Of a DNA stretch of 32,348 nucleotides, positions 1 through 8,597 are shown piece by piece. Source of the stretch: DATMFV01 sp964651005 (GTDB lineage Bacteria; Verrucomicrobiota; Verrucomicrobiia; Chthoniobacterales; Chthoniobacteraceae); NCBI GenBank assembly GCA_964651005.1, contig CAZYVL010000016.1, positions 1 to 32,348 of the forward strand. Reading direction: 5' to 3'. A model generated the notes under the pieces. That model worked only from the letters and a program-made list of their open reading frames with translations. It did not search any database and had not been told where the DNA came from. The position numbers and the translations under genes are program-made. Numbering within the stretch: the stretch's first letter is position 1; each line of letters starts with the position of its first letter.

Positions 1-2
1 AA

Positions 3-77
<75 letters not shown>

Positions 78-190
78 ATTTCCGGCCTTACCCCCTGCCG
101 GGCTGGGCTGTCGGAGACGGGGAAGGTGGGGCAAACGCGGGGGAAACGCAAGCGGAAAAAGACGCTCCAAGAAATCGCTGATTGAGCCTG

Positions 191-214
191 AAACTCTGGT
201 CCGCAGAGTTTTTT
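191..214. terminator. Hairpin downstream of tRNA-Thr, possible terminator
   Basis: AAACTCTG at 191-198 pairs perfectly with CAGAGTTT at 204-211 around a five-base loop, and T's continue to 214. The hairpin lies seven bases beyond the 3' end of tRNA-Thr. The T run is good on the plus strand but only three T's long on the minus strand, which is the tRNA strand. A role in ending or processing the tRNA-Thr transcript is therefore likely by position but not proven. Confidence 0.5.
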
Positions 215-220
215 ACAGAG

Positions 221-293
221 AGCCAACGACGGGATTCGAACCCGTGACCTGCTGATTACGAATCAGCTGCTCTACCGACTGAGCTACGTTGGC
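221..293 (-). tRNA. tRNA-Thr (anticodon CGT)
   Basis: The minus strand folds as a full cloverleaf. The acceptor arms are GCCAACG and CGTTGGC, the D arm contains TAGCTCAGTCGGTAGAGC, and the TΨC loop is TTCGAAT. The anticodon loop TTCGTAA gives anticodon CGT, which reads ACG threonine codons. The discriminator is T. The next three bases read CTC, so CCA is not encoded and must be added by the CCA-adding enzyme, unlike the neighbouring tRNA-Val. Confidence 0.95.
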
Positions 294-474
294 GTTTTCC
301 GTTTGTTCTCCTCCCCTCCTCCAACACGTCGGAACGCCGGAAGGAGCACACCTCAAGAGCGCATAGGATTCCCACGCCTCGGAGGCGAAGGCAAGCGTTT
401 TTCCGGAGCGTTGGGGCGAATGCCAGCTCCCGGTCCCCTCCCGCTGCCCGGCGTGCTTCCTCCTCTTCGGAGCC

Positions 475-1497
475 TTAGAACGCCGGAGGCCCGTCGGCCA
501 GGGCGGCGGTTTCGGCGTCGCTCGCCGCTTGAACCTCCCCGATGTGCTCCCGCGCGATCTCTTCCAGCCCGGCGAGCGTTTCGAGCGCGGCGAATTTTCC
601 CCGCAACGCCTTGGCCCCCGGCATTCCCCGCGAATACGCCATCAGCCGCGCGCGCATCGAGTGCATCGCCGGACGCTCCGCGCCCCGCCTTTCAATCGCC
701 AGGGTGCAGTGCCGCCGGATCATGGACCACTGCGCCTCCAGCGGCGGCGGTGGCAGGAGTTCACCCGTGGCGAGAAAGTGCCGGATGTCGCGAAAGAGCC
801 ACGGCGCGGACATTGCCCCCCGGCCGATCATGATCCCGGCGATGCCGGTCTCCCGCTTCCGCCGCGCCACGTCGCCGGCGCTCTGGATGTCGCCGTTGCC
901 GATGACCGGGATCGAGACGGCCTGGGCCACTTCGCCGATTACCTCCCAGTCGGCCTCGCCCGAATAGCCCTGGTCCTTTGTGCGGCCATGCACGGCAATC
1001 GCCTGGACGCCCGCTCCTTCCAGAATGCGCGCGGTGGTGGTGGCGTTGATCGAGTCGCGGCTCCAGCCGATGCGAATCTTCGCGGTGACGGGCGCGGGGG
1101 CGCTCGCCTTGACGACCGCGACGGCCACCCGCTCCAGAAGCGGACAATCCTTGAGCAACGCGGAGCCGCCGTTGCGGGTGACAACCTTATTCACCGGGCA
1201 GCCGAAGTTCAGGTCGATAAAATCGGGCCGCACCCAGTCGAGCACGTTCCGCGCGGCCTCGCCGAGATGCTCCGGCTCCGCGCCGAAAAGCTGGACGCCC
1301 AAGGGCCGTTCGCTCTCGTCGAAATCGAGATACTCCAGCGTCCGCTCATTGCGGCGGAAGATCCCCTCCGCCGAGACAAACTCCGTCACCATCACGTCCG
1401 CCCCCTGCTCCTTGCAGATCTGGCGGAAAATTTTGTCCGTCACCCCGGCCATCGGCGCGAGGTAAAGCGGGAACTGATTCTGGAACCACGGTAACAT
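475..1497 (-). CDS. dusB: tRNA-dihydrouridine synthase (DusB-type)
   Basis: This flavoenzyme reduces uridines in the tRNA D-loop to dihydrouridine. The protein has 340 residues. It starts with the FMN-barrel motif APMAGVTD (about residues 15-22). The active-site motif LNFGCPVNKV follows, with catalytic Cys at about residue 100, then VTAKIRIGW, AVHGRTKDQGYSG, PVIGNGDI and GIMIGRGAM, which are the phosphate- and tRNA-contacting loops of the Dus family. The ATG at 1497 puts the first motif where the family has it. There is no SD sequence, and the frame stays open (codons for C, Y, S) into the assembly gap at 1507, so a slightly longer N-terminus cannot be excluded. rimO lies upstream across the gap and tRNA-Thr downstream on the same strand. 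The Dus family is certain; the B subtype is judged from overall resemblance. Confidence 0.9.
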   Translation of the reverse strand: MLPWFQNQFPLYLAPMAGVTDKIFRQICKEQGADVMVTEFVSAEGIFRRNERTLEYLDFDESERPLGVQLFGAEPEHLGEAARNVLDWVRPDFIDLNFGCPVNKVVTRNGGSALLKDCPLLERVAVAVVKASAPAPVTAKIRIGWSRDSINATTTARILEGAGVQAIAVHGRTKDQGYSGEADWEVIGEVAQAVSIPVIGNGDIQSAGDVARRKRETGIAGIMIGRGAMSAPWLFRDIRHFLATGELLPPPPLEAQWSMIRRHCTLAIERRGAERPAMHSMRARLMAYSRGMPGAKALRGKFAALETLAGLEEIAREHIGEVQAASDAETAALADGPPAF

Positions 1498-1506
1498 TGA
1501 ATAACA

Positions 1507-1606
1507 NNNNNNNNNNNNNNNNNNNNNNNNNNNNNNNNNNNNNNNNNNNNNNNNNNNNNNNNNNNNNNNNNNNNNNNNNNNNNNNNNNNNNNNNNNNNNN
1601 NNNNNN
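1507..1606. other. Assembly gap of 100 N between rimO and dusB
   Basis: Exactly 100 N's, which is a placeholder length. The missing DNA must hold the last codons and stop of rimO. The visible protein ends inside the TRAM domain, where family members have only about ten more residues. It may also hold the start region of dusB. Confidence 0.95.
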
Positions 1607-2976
1607 TCCTGGGTGCCGACCACCGTGACCTCGGCGAACTCGCCCACGGGCGCTTCTCCAGTCAGATACACCTGGCAATCGACATCCGGGGCGTCGGCAA
1701 ACGTACGCGCGCAGAACGGCTTGTCCACCAGAACGCGCAGCGTGCGCCCGACGAAGCTCTGCGCCACCTCCCGCGCGATCTCCTGCTGGAGCCGCATCGC
1801 CCGGCGGTAGCGCGATTTCTTCGTCGCGGCGGCGATCTGCCCCTCCATCTTTGCCGCGCGCGAGCCTTCCTCCCGCGAGTAGGGGAAAATGCCGAGCCGC
1901 TCGAAGCGCGTCTCCGCGATGAAGTCGAGCAGCCGCTGGAAGTGCGCCTCCGTCTCGCCGGGGAAGCCGACGATGAACGTGGTGCGGATCGCGATGCCCG
2001 GGATGCCCGCGCGAATCCTCCGGATCAGGCCGACGATGTGCTCGTCGGAGGTTTCGCGGCGCATCGTCTCCAGCATCGCCGGGTGGATGTGCTGCAACGG
2101 CATGTCCACATACCGCGCCACCTTGTCATTGCGCGCGATGCACTCGATCAACTCGTCGCTCCAGTGCGCCGGGTGGGTGTAAAGCAGGCGAATCCAGAAA
2201 TCCCCCTCGATCTCCTGCAACGCGTCGAGCAGCCGCGTGAGCGTCGGCCCGCGCGAGGAATCGACCGGCTGCGTCGGGCCGGAGCGTTCCTCCCACTGGT
2301 CCATGCCGAAGTACGTGGTGTCCTGGCTGATGAGGTTGATCTCCCGGACGCCTTCGGCAACGAGATGGCGCACCTCGGCGACCACGGAGTCAATCGTCCG
2401 GCTGCGATGCCGCCCGCGCATCTGCGGGATCACGCAGAACGAACACGGGTGATTGCACCCCTCGGCGATCTTGGTGAAAGCGGTGTGCGCCGGGGTGAGC
2501 CGGAAGCGCGGCGTGTCGTAGTCGGGAATGTAAACCGGCTTGCGCGTCACGAGGTTGAGCGGCTCCCATACGTCATCGGTCAGCGGCGAAGGGCGCGCCA
2601 GCAGCCCCTCGATGATCGTCCCGGCGTCGGCCACCTGGTCAAGACCGATGAAGGCGTCCACCTCCGGCATCTCTGTCACCAGCTCCTTGGAAAACCGCTG
2701 GGCCATGCACCCGGAGACGATCAGCCTCTGGCCTGCCCGTCTGCGCAGCCCGCGCTCCTGGTGCGCCTGGAGGATCGCTTCGATGGACTCCTCCTTCGCC
2801 GAATCAATAAACGCGCAGGTGTTGACGATCAACACGTCGGCCTCCTCGGCATCGGCGGTGATCTCCATCCCGCGCTGGACGACGCCGCCGAGCATCACCT
2901 CCGCGTCCACGAGGTTCTTCGCACAACCGAGGCTGATGACCCCGACTTTGACCTTCTTTTCTTTCGTCATTGGCAT
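1607..2976 (-). CDS. rimO: Ribosomal protein S12 methylthiotransferase RimO (3' end in gap)
   Basis: This radical-SAM enzyme adds a methylthio group to the conserved aspartate of ribosomal protein uS12. The N-terminal UPF0004 domain shows the three cluster-binding cysteines in LGCAKNLVDAE (Cys18), VNTCAF (Cys54) and VSGCMAQ (Cys90). The radical-SAM motif CNHPCSFC supplies Cys174, Cys178 and Cys181. The C-terminal TRAM domain, with the DAPDVD signature typical of RimO, is cut by the assembly gap, so the stop is not visible. Two in-frame ATGs lie at 2976 (MPMTKEK) and 2970 (MTKEK); neither has a clear SD. The upstream rodZ-like gene stops at 2981, four bases before the first ATG, so the two are co-transcribed. 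The DAPDVD sequence and the LGCAKN spacing favour RimO over MiaB. Confidence 0.93.
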
Positions 2977-2980
2977 TTTT

Positions 2981-4174
2981 TTAGCGTTCCGTTCTGGCGT
3001 GCCGGGGCGCGCCGGTCTGCCCAATCTGCTTCCCGTCGCTCGTGATCTGGAGCGCGCCGGGGTTGCGGCTCTCCACCCAGAAATGCCGCCCCTGGAAGTG
3101 CAGCGGCGCTTGATCGGGCTCCAGCCATCCGTCAAAGACGGGGGCGGACCCGCGCACGTCGCGCGTCACCCGCACCCGCGCCTTCTTCGTGGCGCGGATC
3201 GTGACCTCGCGCAGCGGTTCGGATTGCGGAGTGGGAGAAGGCGAGGAGGCTGGCGTCGGAGCGGCGGTCGCGGCAAGGGCGGGGGTAGCCGCCGCTGGCG
3301 CTGGCGCTGCCGGAGTGGCTCCGCCCGGGAGACGGTTCGGGTTCTCCCGGCCCGCCACCGCAGAGGGAGTGGCAACAGGGCTGGGAGCGATGGAAGGGCT
3401 GGCGGCAGGCGCTGCAACGGTTTGAGCCGGGGCCGGAATGGGAGCCGGAAAGGAACCGATCTCCGCCGCCGTGGCGAGCAGTTCGCGATCGCTCGCCTCG
3501 GGGTCGGCCACGGGCAGCAGCCCTCCTTCCGCGCGCACCTCCCCGGAACGCACCGGGGCAAGGTCCTTGGCCGGTTCAGTGGCTTCAGCCGCTTCAGTCG
3601 CTTTAGCTGCCTCAACATCCTCCGCCGGAGTGGCCGCAGCAGCCGGTGTTGGGTCGGCACTAGGTTCCGCCCCGTCCGGGGAAGGAGCCGGGGTGGCGGC
3701 TCCGGCCTCCGGGGTGGCGTTGCCCCGGTTGAGGAGCTGTTCGAGGCTCGGTAGCCGACGGAAGTCCAGGATCAAAAAGGCGGTCAGCGCGCCGATCGTC
3801 GTCGCGGTGATCAATACCCCGAAGGCGATCAGCCAGCGCGAGCGACGCCTCGGCTTGCGGCGGATCGACGCCAGAGCACTCCGCGAAGCGCCGATCGGCT
3901 TGGCCTCCACGCTCTTGAGATACTCGTACTCCCCGGTCAACACCGGGCGGCCAACGTCGATCACCGGGTATTTGGAAGCGTCCACGCCGAGGAACCTGGC
4001 GTAGAGCATGAGAAAATTCCGCGCGTACGCCAGGCTTGGGAAGTGGGCGTATTCATCGCGCTCCAGGTCGTCGAGGCGCTCGGGGTGAATTTTCGTCACC
4101 TGGGCCACATCCTGAAGGCTCAGTGTTTTCTGGAGCCGTGCTTCGCGCAAGGCTTTGCCAATGCTCGCTTCCAT
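2981..4174 (-). CDS. rodZ: RodZ-like helix-turn-helix membrane protein
   Basis: The 397-residue protein has the RodZ layout. Residues 1-70 form a cytoplasmic Xre/HTH_25-type helix-turn-helix (KTLSLQDVAQVTKIHPERLD). A basic stretch follows (RRKPRRRSR), then one membrane span at about 112-136. Next is a long Ala/Pro/Thr/Glu-rich linker of roughly 180 residues. The C-terminal β-rich domain (about 323-390) resembles the DUF4115/RodZ periplasmic domain. In the family this protein ties MreB to the envelope and supports rod shape. The linker is unusually long and low in complexity, with AT/EA-type repeats. It sits between ftsK (92 bases upstream) and rimO (4 bases downstream), a linkage also found in other phyla. 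No SD precedes the ATG. The architecture supports the call; the cell-shape role is inferred. Confidence 0.82.
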   Translation of the reverse strand: MEASIGKALREARLQKTLSLQDVAQVTKIHPERLDDLERDEYAHFPSLAYARNFLMLYARFLGVDASKYPVIDVGRPVLTGEYEYLKSVEAKPIGASRSALASIRRKPRRRSRWLIAFGVLITATTIGALTAFLILDFRRLPSLEQLLNRGNATPEAGAATPAPSPDGAEPSADPTPAAAATPAEDVEAAKATEAAEATEPAKDLAPVRSGEVRAEGGLLPVADPEASDRELLATAAEIGSFPAPIPAPAQTVAAPAASPSIAPSPVATPSAVAGRENPNRLPGGATPAAPAPAAATPALAATAAPTPASSPSPTPQSEPLREVTIRATKKARVRVTRDVRGSAPVFDGWLEPDQAPLHFQGRHFWVESRNPGALQITSDGKQIGQTGAPRHARTER

Positions 4175-4266
4175 AGGGGCGTGATAAGGGGGGGGAGTGG
4201 TCGGGGCGTGGTGAGGACGGGGTTGGGAGAATTGCGGGGGGCGCTTGAAGCGTTCAGGGATGGGCG

Positions 4267-6786
4267 TTACACGAGTTCGTCGAGATCCACCAGGATTTCA
4301 CGCGGCTTGGCTCCCTCCCCGGGGGCGACATAGCGGCGCTGCTCCAGAATATCGACCACGCGGGCCGCCCGGGTGTAGCCGAGCCGCAGCCGCCGCTGGA
4401 AGAGCGACGTGCTGGCCTTTTTCTCCTGACGCATGATTTCGATACATTTTTGAACCAGCTCTTCGTCCTCCTCGGAGATCTCCTCCGGCTCGTTGTCGCT
4501 GCCGGAAAGGCGCTCGTGGATCTCCTGGTTGAAATCCTGAGTGCCCTGCCCGGCGGAAAACTCGACGACGCGGCGAATCTCTTCGTCGGTGACAAAGACC
4601 CCCTGGGCGCGGGTCATCCGGGAAGTCCCCGGGGGGACATACATCATGTCTCCCTGCCCAAGAAGCCGCTCGGCTCCTTTTTCATCCAGGATGATGCGGG
4701 AATCAAGCCCGCTGGCGACCTGGAAAGCGATCCGCGTCGGAATGTTCGCCTTGATGACCCCGGTAATCACGTCGGCGCGCGGCGTCTGCGTGGCGACGAT
4801 CATGTGGATCCCCGCGGCGCGGGCCATCTGCGTGATGCGCGCAATCGCGCTCTCCACGTCGGCGGGGGCGGTCTGCATCAGGTCCGCCAGCTCGTCGATG
4901 ATGACGACGATGTACGCCATCGCCCTCTCGGGGATCTCGATCTCGTCGTCGCGCCGCACACGGATCGGGATCGACCGGGGCGCTGGCGCTGCTTCCTCTT
5001 CGGCCCCGGGTTCGCCCTCCGGCTCCTCCCACGGCGCTTTCTCCTCCGGTGCGGCCTCCTCCTCCGTGGCGGCTGCGGCCTCCGCTGCCTCGTCAAGCTC
5101 GCGCTGCGACTTCGGCTTGGGGCGCGCGTTGAAGCTGGCGATGTTGCGCACCCCCGCCTTCGCGAAAATCTTGTACCGCTTCTCCATCTCGTCGATCACC
5201 CAGCGCAGCGCGAGCAGCACTTTTTTGGGATCGGTGACCACCGGAATGGCCAGGTGCGGCAGCGCGTTGTAGACCTGCATCTCGACCACCTTCGGGTCGA
5301 TCATGATGAACCGGAGTTCATCCGGGGTGAACCGGTAGAGGATCGATGCGATGATCGAGTTCACACAGACGCTCTTGCCCGAGCCGGTCGTCCCCGCGAT
5401 GAGCAGGTGCGGCATGGCGGCCAGATCGCCCAGGATCGTCTTGCCGTAGACATCCTTGCCGAGCACGAGCGGGATCTTCGCCTTCGTGTTCTGCCACTCC
5501 GCCGCGTTCAGGAGTTCGCGCAGCGTCACCTTCTGCTTGCGCGAGTTGGCGATCTCGATGCCGACGGTATCCTTGCCCGGGATCGGCGCGAGGATGTTGA
5601 TCCGCTCCGCCCGCGTGGCCCGCGCAAGGTCGCGCTCCAGGCTGACGATCTTGTCCACGCGCACCCCCTTGGCCGGGTAAACCTCGTAGCGCGTGATCGT
5701 CGGGCCGCGTGTGATGTCGCCCGGGGCGACGGCGATCCCAAACTGGGCGAGCGTATCGACGAGCGTCGCCTGGAGCTTGAGCATCTCCGCCGGGTCGGCG
5801 GCGGCGCGGTCGGACTCGTCGAGATCGTCGAGCAGATCGACCTCCGGCAGCCGGTAGTTGTCCAGCGGCGCGCTCTCCTGAAAGGCCAGCCCGGATGCTT
5901 TCTCTTTCTTCACCGGCTCGGGCTTGCCACGCGGCGGGAGCGCCGTCGTGTCGATCACCTGCGGGGCGGGGCGATCCGGGTCGAACTCCGGCCCCGTGTT
6001 CTGCTCCTCCTCCGGCTCCGCCTCTCCTGCCTCCTCGCCGCTGCCGCGCCCGGCGGGTTCGGCGATTCTGACTCCCTTGCGGGCAAGCTGGCGCTCCAGC
6101 TTGCGCTGCTGCGTCTCCAGGCGCTTCTGTTCGAGTTCGAGCCGCTGGCGTTCATCCGCCCGCGCAAGCCGCCACTGCCGGTAATGCTCCAGCAGCACGG
6201 GGATTTGCGCCATCCCCTTGCGGAGCAGAAGCACCGGGTGAATCCCCGTCATCTGCACCAGGCTCGCCAGATAAAGACACCCGAGAAGGATCGGCGAGCC
6301 GTACGGGCCAAAGAGCGGGTATAGGCAGCGCGTGCCCAACCAGTACCCCAGCTCGCCCCCCGGGCCGCGCACCTTCATGATATGGTGCCACTCCTGGAGC
6401 GAAAACGTCTGCATCTGCAAGAGGCAGGCCGCCGAGAGAAGAAAAACCAACGCCCACGGCAGCCGCCGCAGCGCGCGGAACCCGGGGTTCATCAGCTTCG
6501 CCGCGCCACAGCCGAAGACGATCACGGCAACCAGATACGACGCCGCCCCGAACAGAAAATAGAAGAGGCAGGCGACAATCGCCCCCACCTTCCCGGCGAA
6601 GTTATGCACCGCCGCGTTGGTTGCCGTGCCGGAGGCGAGCGGAAACCAGCCCGGGACATCCCGCACCTCGTACGAAACGAGCGCCAGGAAGAGCAAGGTG
6701 CCCAGCCCGAGCAGAATCAAGCCAGTCACCTCGTGGAAGAGGCGGCTTTCTTCATGAAAGGGACGGTTTTCGGAAACGCGGGGCAT
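4267..6786 (-). CDS. ftsK: DNA translocase FtsK/SpoIIIE
   Basis: This membrane-anchored ATPase pumps chromosomal DNA through the closing septum. From the ATG at 6786 the protein has 839 residues. Four membrane spans lie between about residues 20 and 182, followed by a charged coiled-coil linker rich in R, E and Q (about 200-240). The motor has Walker A GTTGSGKS near 463-470 and Walker B VVIIDELADLM near 625-635. The last 70 residues are the γ winged helix (ASTSLFQRRLRLGYTRAARVV), which in the family reads KOPS-type sequences. An acidic, Ala/Glu/Pro-rich insertion of about 45 residues (roughly 560-604) interrupts the motor between NIASFNARPK and the Walker B strand. An in-frame GTG at 6804 is an alternative start, but it falls inside the predicted promoter at 6794-6823, so the ATG is preferred. 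Confidence 0.95.
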   Translation of the reverse strand: MPRVSENRPFHEESRLFHEVTGLILLGLGTLLFLALVSYEVRDVPGWFPLASGTATNAAVHNFAGKVGAIVACLFYFLFGAASYLVAVIVFGCGAAKLMNPGFRALRRLPWALVFLLSAACLLQMQTFSLQEWHHIMKVRGPGGELGYWLGTRCLYPLFGPYGSPILLGCLYLASLVQMTGIHPVLLLRKGMAQIPVLLEHYRQWRLARADERQRLELEQKRLETQQRKLERQLARKGVRIAEPAGRGSGEEAGEAEPEEEQNTGPEFDPDRPAPQVIDTTALPPRGKPEPVKKEKASGLAFQESAPLDNYRLPEVDLLDDLDESDRAAADPAEMLKLQATLVDTLAQFGIAVAPGDITRGPTITRYEVYPAKGVRVDKIVSLERDLARATRAERINILAPIPGKDTVGIEIANSRKQKVTLRELLNAAEWQNTKAKIPLVLGKDVYGKTILGDLAAMPHLLIAGTTGSGKSVCVNSIIASILYRFTPDELRFIMIDPKVVEMQVYNALPHLAIPVVTDPKKVLLALRWVIDEMEKRYKIFAKAGVRNIASFNARPKPKSQRELDEAAEAAAATEEEAAPEEKAPWEEPEGEPGAEEEAAPAPRSIPIRVRRDDEIEIPERAMAYIVVIIDELADLMQTAPADVESAIARITQMARAAGIHMIVATQTPRADVITGVIKANIPTRIAFQVASGLDSRIILDEKGAERLLGQGDMMYVPPGTSRMTRAQGVFVTDEEIRRVVEFSAGQGTQDFNQEIHERLSGSDNEPEEISEEDEELVQKCIEIMRQEKKASTSLFQRRLRLGYTRAARVVDILEQRRYVAPGEGAKPREILVDLDELV

Positions 6787-6793
6787 CCGGGCG

Positions 6794-6823
6794 AGTCTAG
6801 CCACCCCCTCCCCCGGCTTTCAA
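6794..6823 (-). promoter_or_regulatory. Candidate ftsK promoter; predicted leaderless transcript
   Basis: On the minus strand TTGAAA (6818-6823) and TAGACT (6794-6799) are separated by 18 bases. Normal spacing from the -10 puts transcription start at 6786-6787, which is the A of the ftsK ATG or one base before it. This is a prediction from consensus only. Confidence 0.45.
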
Positions 6824-6864
6824 GGTTGCAGAACACCGGGTTCTCTCCGGCCCGAGGAAGCCCC

Positions 6865-6894
6865 TTGCTCCCCGGCCCTCCGCTCCCGTAGATT
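6865..6894 (+). promoter_or_regulatory. Candidate manA promoter
   Basis: TTGCTC (6865-6870), an 18-base spacer and TAGATT (6889-6894). Predicted start near 6901 leaves a leader of about 18 bases before the ATG at 6919. The -10 shares the TAGNNT form with the candidates in front of ftsK and the PilZ-like gene. The -35 is weak. Confidence 0.35.
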
Positions 6895-6918
6895 CCTCCC
6901 CAACGCCGATTCCACCCG

Positions 6919-7863
6919 ATGCATCTCACCGAACCGATCACTTTCGAACCCCTCTTCATGGAGCGTGTCTGGGGCGGACGCCGCCTGGAAATGCTCTTCG
7001 GCAAAAAGCTCCCTCCGGGCGTGCGGATCGGCGAATCGTGGGAACTCGTGGACCGCGAGGAGGCGCAGAGCGTGGTCCACTGCGGGCCGCTCCGGGGCAG
7101 GACGCTCCACGAACTCTGGACCGAACACCGCGAGGCGCTCTTCGGCAACCGCCACGCCGCGCTCGGGCCGCGCTTTCCCCTGCTGGTCAAACTCCTCGAC
7201 GCCGAGGAGCGCCTTTCCGTGCAGGTACACCCGCCCGCGGCGATCGCCTCCACGCTCGACGGCGAGCCGAAGACGGAGATGTGGTTCATCGCCTGGGCAC
7301 AATCCCAGGCCGACCTGTACGCGGGGCTTCGCCCGGGCGTCTCGCGCGCGGCGTTCGCCTCCGCGCTGGCGGAGGGGAGCGTCGCCAGTCTGCTACACCG
7401 CCTCCCGGCGCGGACGGGAGACTGCCTCTTCATCCCGAGCGGACGCGTCCATGCCATCGGCGCGGGCAATGTCATCGTGGAAGTGCAGCAAAACAGCGAT
7501 ACCACTTACCGCGTTTTCGACTGGAACCGCACCGGCCTCGACGGCAAGCCGCGCGCGCTCCACATCGAAAACTCGATGCGCTCCATCGACTTCGAAGACA
7601 CCGCGCCGGAGTTCCAGCCCGCCGGGGGGGAGCCGCTCGTGGAGTGCGCGTTTTTCCGCGTCGAACACTGGAGCCTCGACGCGCCGCGCGAAGCCGTCCC
7701 CGCCGGGGAGTTTGCCATCCTCACACCGCTCACCGGCGCGGTGCGATGTGGCGGGCGGGAGTTTGGGCCGGGGAGCTTTTTCCTCGTCCCGGCAAATCTC
7801 GCCGCGCGCGAACTCGCCCCCGCTGCGCCGGGCACGACGCTGCTGCGCACCACGATTCCATAG
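6919..7863 (+). CDS. manA: Mannose-6-phosphate isomerase, class I
   Basis: This cytoplasmic zinc enzyme interconverts fructose-6-phosphate and mannose-6-phosphate, feeding GDP-mannose and surface-polysaccharide synthesis or mannose use. The 314-residue protein is of the short bacterial type. Metal-site motifs are visible: QVHP (Gln102, His104), the PKTEMWF segment with the ligand Glu, and IPSGRVHAIG (His178). The N-terminal ERVWGGRRL and the ESWELVDRE segment match the family. It is transcribed alone, divergent from ftsK and convergent with the phosphatase gene 37 bases beyond its stop. The ATG fits the family N-terminus; no SD is present. Confidence 0.92.
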   Translation: MHLTEPITFEPLFMERVWGGRRLEMLFGKKLPPGVRIGESWELVDREEAQSVVHCGPLRGRTLHELWTEHREALFGNRHAALGPRFPLLVKLLDAEERLSVQVHPPAAIASTLDGEPKTEMWFIAWAQSQADLYAGLRPGVSRAAFASALAEGSVASLLHRLPARTGDCLFIPSGRVHAIGAGNVIVEVQQNSDTTYRVFDWNRTGLDGKPRALHIENSMRSIDFEDTAPEFQPAGGEPLVECAFFRVEHWSLDAPREAVPAGEFAILTPLTGAVRCGGREFGPGSFFLVPANLAARELAPAAPGTTLLRTTIP

Positions 7864-7900
7864 AGAGTTTCACCAGCCCGCCCGTCCGCCGGAGGCCGTT

Positions 7901-8590
7901 TCACTTCCCGCCGTTCCACCACCGGGAAAGCCGCTTGCCCGGCGCGCCGGGGAGCGCCTCGTAGTGCGAGGTGTCGTTAAAGAGCGTCAGCCGCGCATGG
8001 ACGCTCCCGCGAAAATCGACCACGTTGAGCGCGGCAGGGCTTTGGTCGAGATTGTCGCGGTAGCGGCGCGGGTCGAACCCGAGCAGCGAACTGAGCAACA
8101 GCCGGATCGTCGCCTTGTGGGAAACCACCAGCACCTGCTCGTCCGGGTGCGCGCGGACGATCTCCACCAGCGTCGGCAGCGCACGCGCCGTCACGGCGAG
8201 GCCGCTTTCGCCCCCTTCCGGGGCGAAGTTGTACGGGTCTTCCTCCCACGCAGCCGCCTCCGCCGGGTAACGTTCGTCCACCTCCCGGCGCGTCAGGCGT
8301 TCCCAATGCCCGTGCGAAATCTCCCGCAGCCCCTCGCGCGGCTGCACCTCCAGGGTGTGCGGAGCCGCCAGGAGGGCGGCGGTTTCCATCGTGCGCCCCT
8401 TGGGCGAGGCGTAGACCGCCGCGATCGGCACGTCCGCGAGCCGTTCGGCAAGCCGCCGCGCCTGTTCGCGCCCCTCGTCGGAGAGCGCCACGTCGGTTTC
8501 CCCGGCGAAACGGTCCTCGCTCGTCAGCACCGTCGCCCCGTGCCGGACAAGGTGGATGCGCGTGCGGGGATGGGGATGAGCGGAAGGCAT
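7901..8590 (-). CDS. Histidine phosphatase (phosphoglycerate mutase-like) family protein
   Basis: The 229-residue protein has the branch-1 histidine phosphatase core. LVRHGAT (His17, the phospho-acceptor) is followed by Arg-containing YASPKGRTMETA, the HGHWE segment and VVSHKATIR (His158). It resembles GpmB/CobC-type phosphatases, which act on small phosphorylated metabolites. The substrate cannot be told from sequence, since the family includes phosphoglycerate, α-ribazole-phosphate and broad-range enzymes. It starts seven bases after the stop of the LolC/E-type permease gene on the same strand, so the two are probably co-transcribed, although no functional link is known. No cobalamin genes are nearby, which gives no support to a CobC role. 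Confidence 0.88.
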   Translation of the reverse strand: MPSAHPHPRTRIHLVRHGATVLTSEDRFAGETDVALSDEGREQARRLAERLADVPIAAVYASPKGRTMETAALLAAPHTLEVQPREGLREISHGHWERLTRREVDERYPAEAAAWEEDPYNFAPEGGESGLAVTARALPTLVEIVRAHPDEQVLVVSHKATIRLLLSSLLGFDPRRYRDNLDQSPAALNVVDFRGSVHARLTLFNDTSHYEALPGAPGKRLSRWWNGGK

Positions 8591-8597
8591 GGCGTGT

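Noticed and set aside
294..474. Promoter for tRNA-Thr
   Set aside because: TTGCCT appears on the minus strand but no -10 lies at 16-18 bases; the nearest TAT-containing hexamer is 23 bases away.
475..3135. RimO-DusB fusion protein
   Set aside because: The frames appear joined only because 100 N's are translated through. Family knowledge puts a RimO stop about ten codons into the gap, and dusB has its own start.
4450..6324. 624-codon plus-strand open frame
   Set aside because: Antisense to the conserved motor of ftsK; Arg/Asp-rich shadow with no recognisable family.
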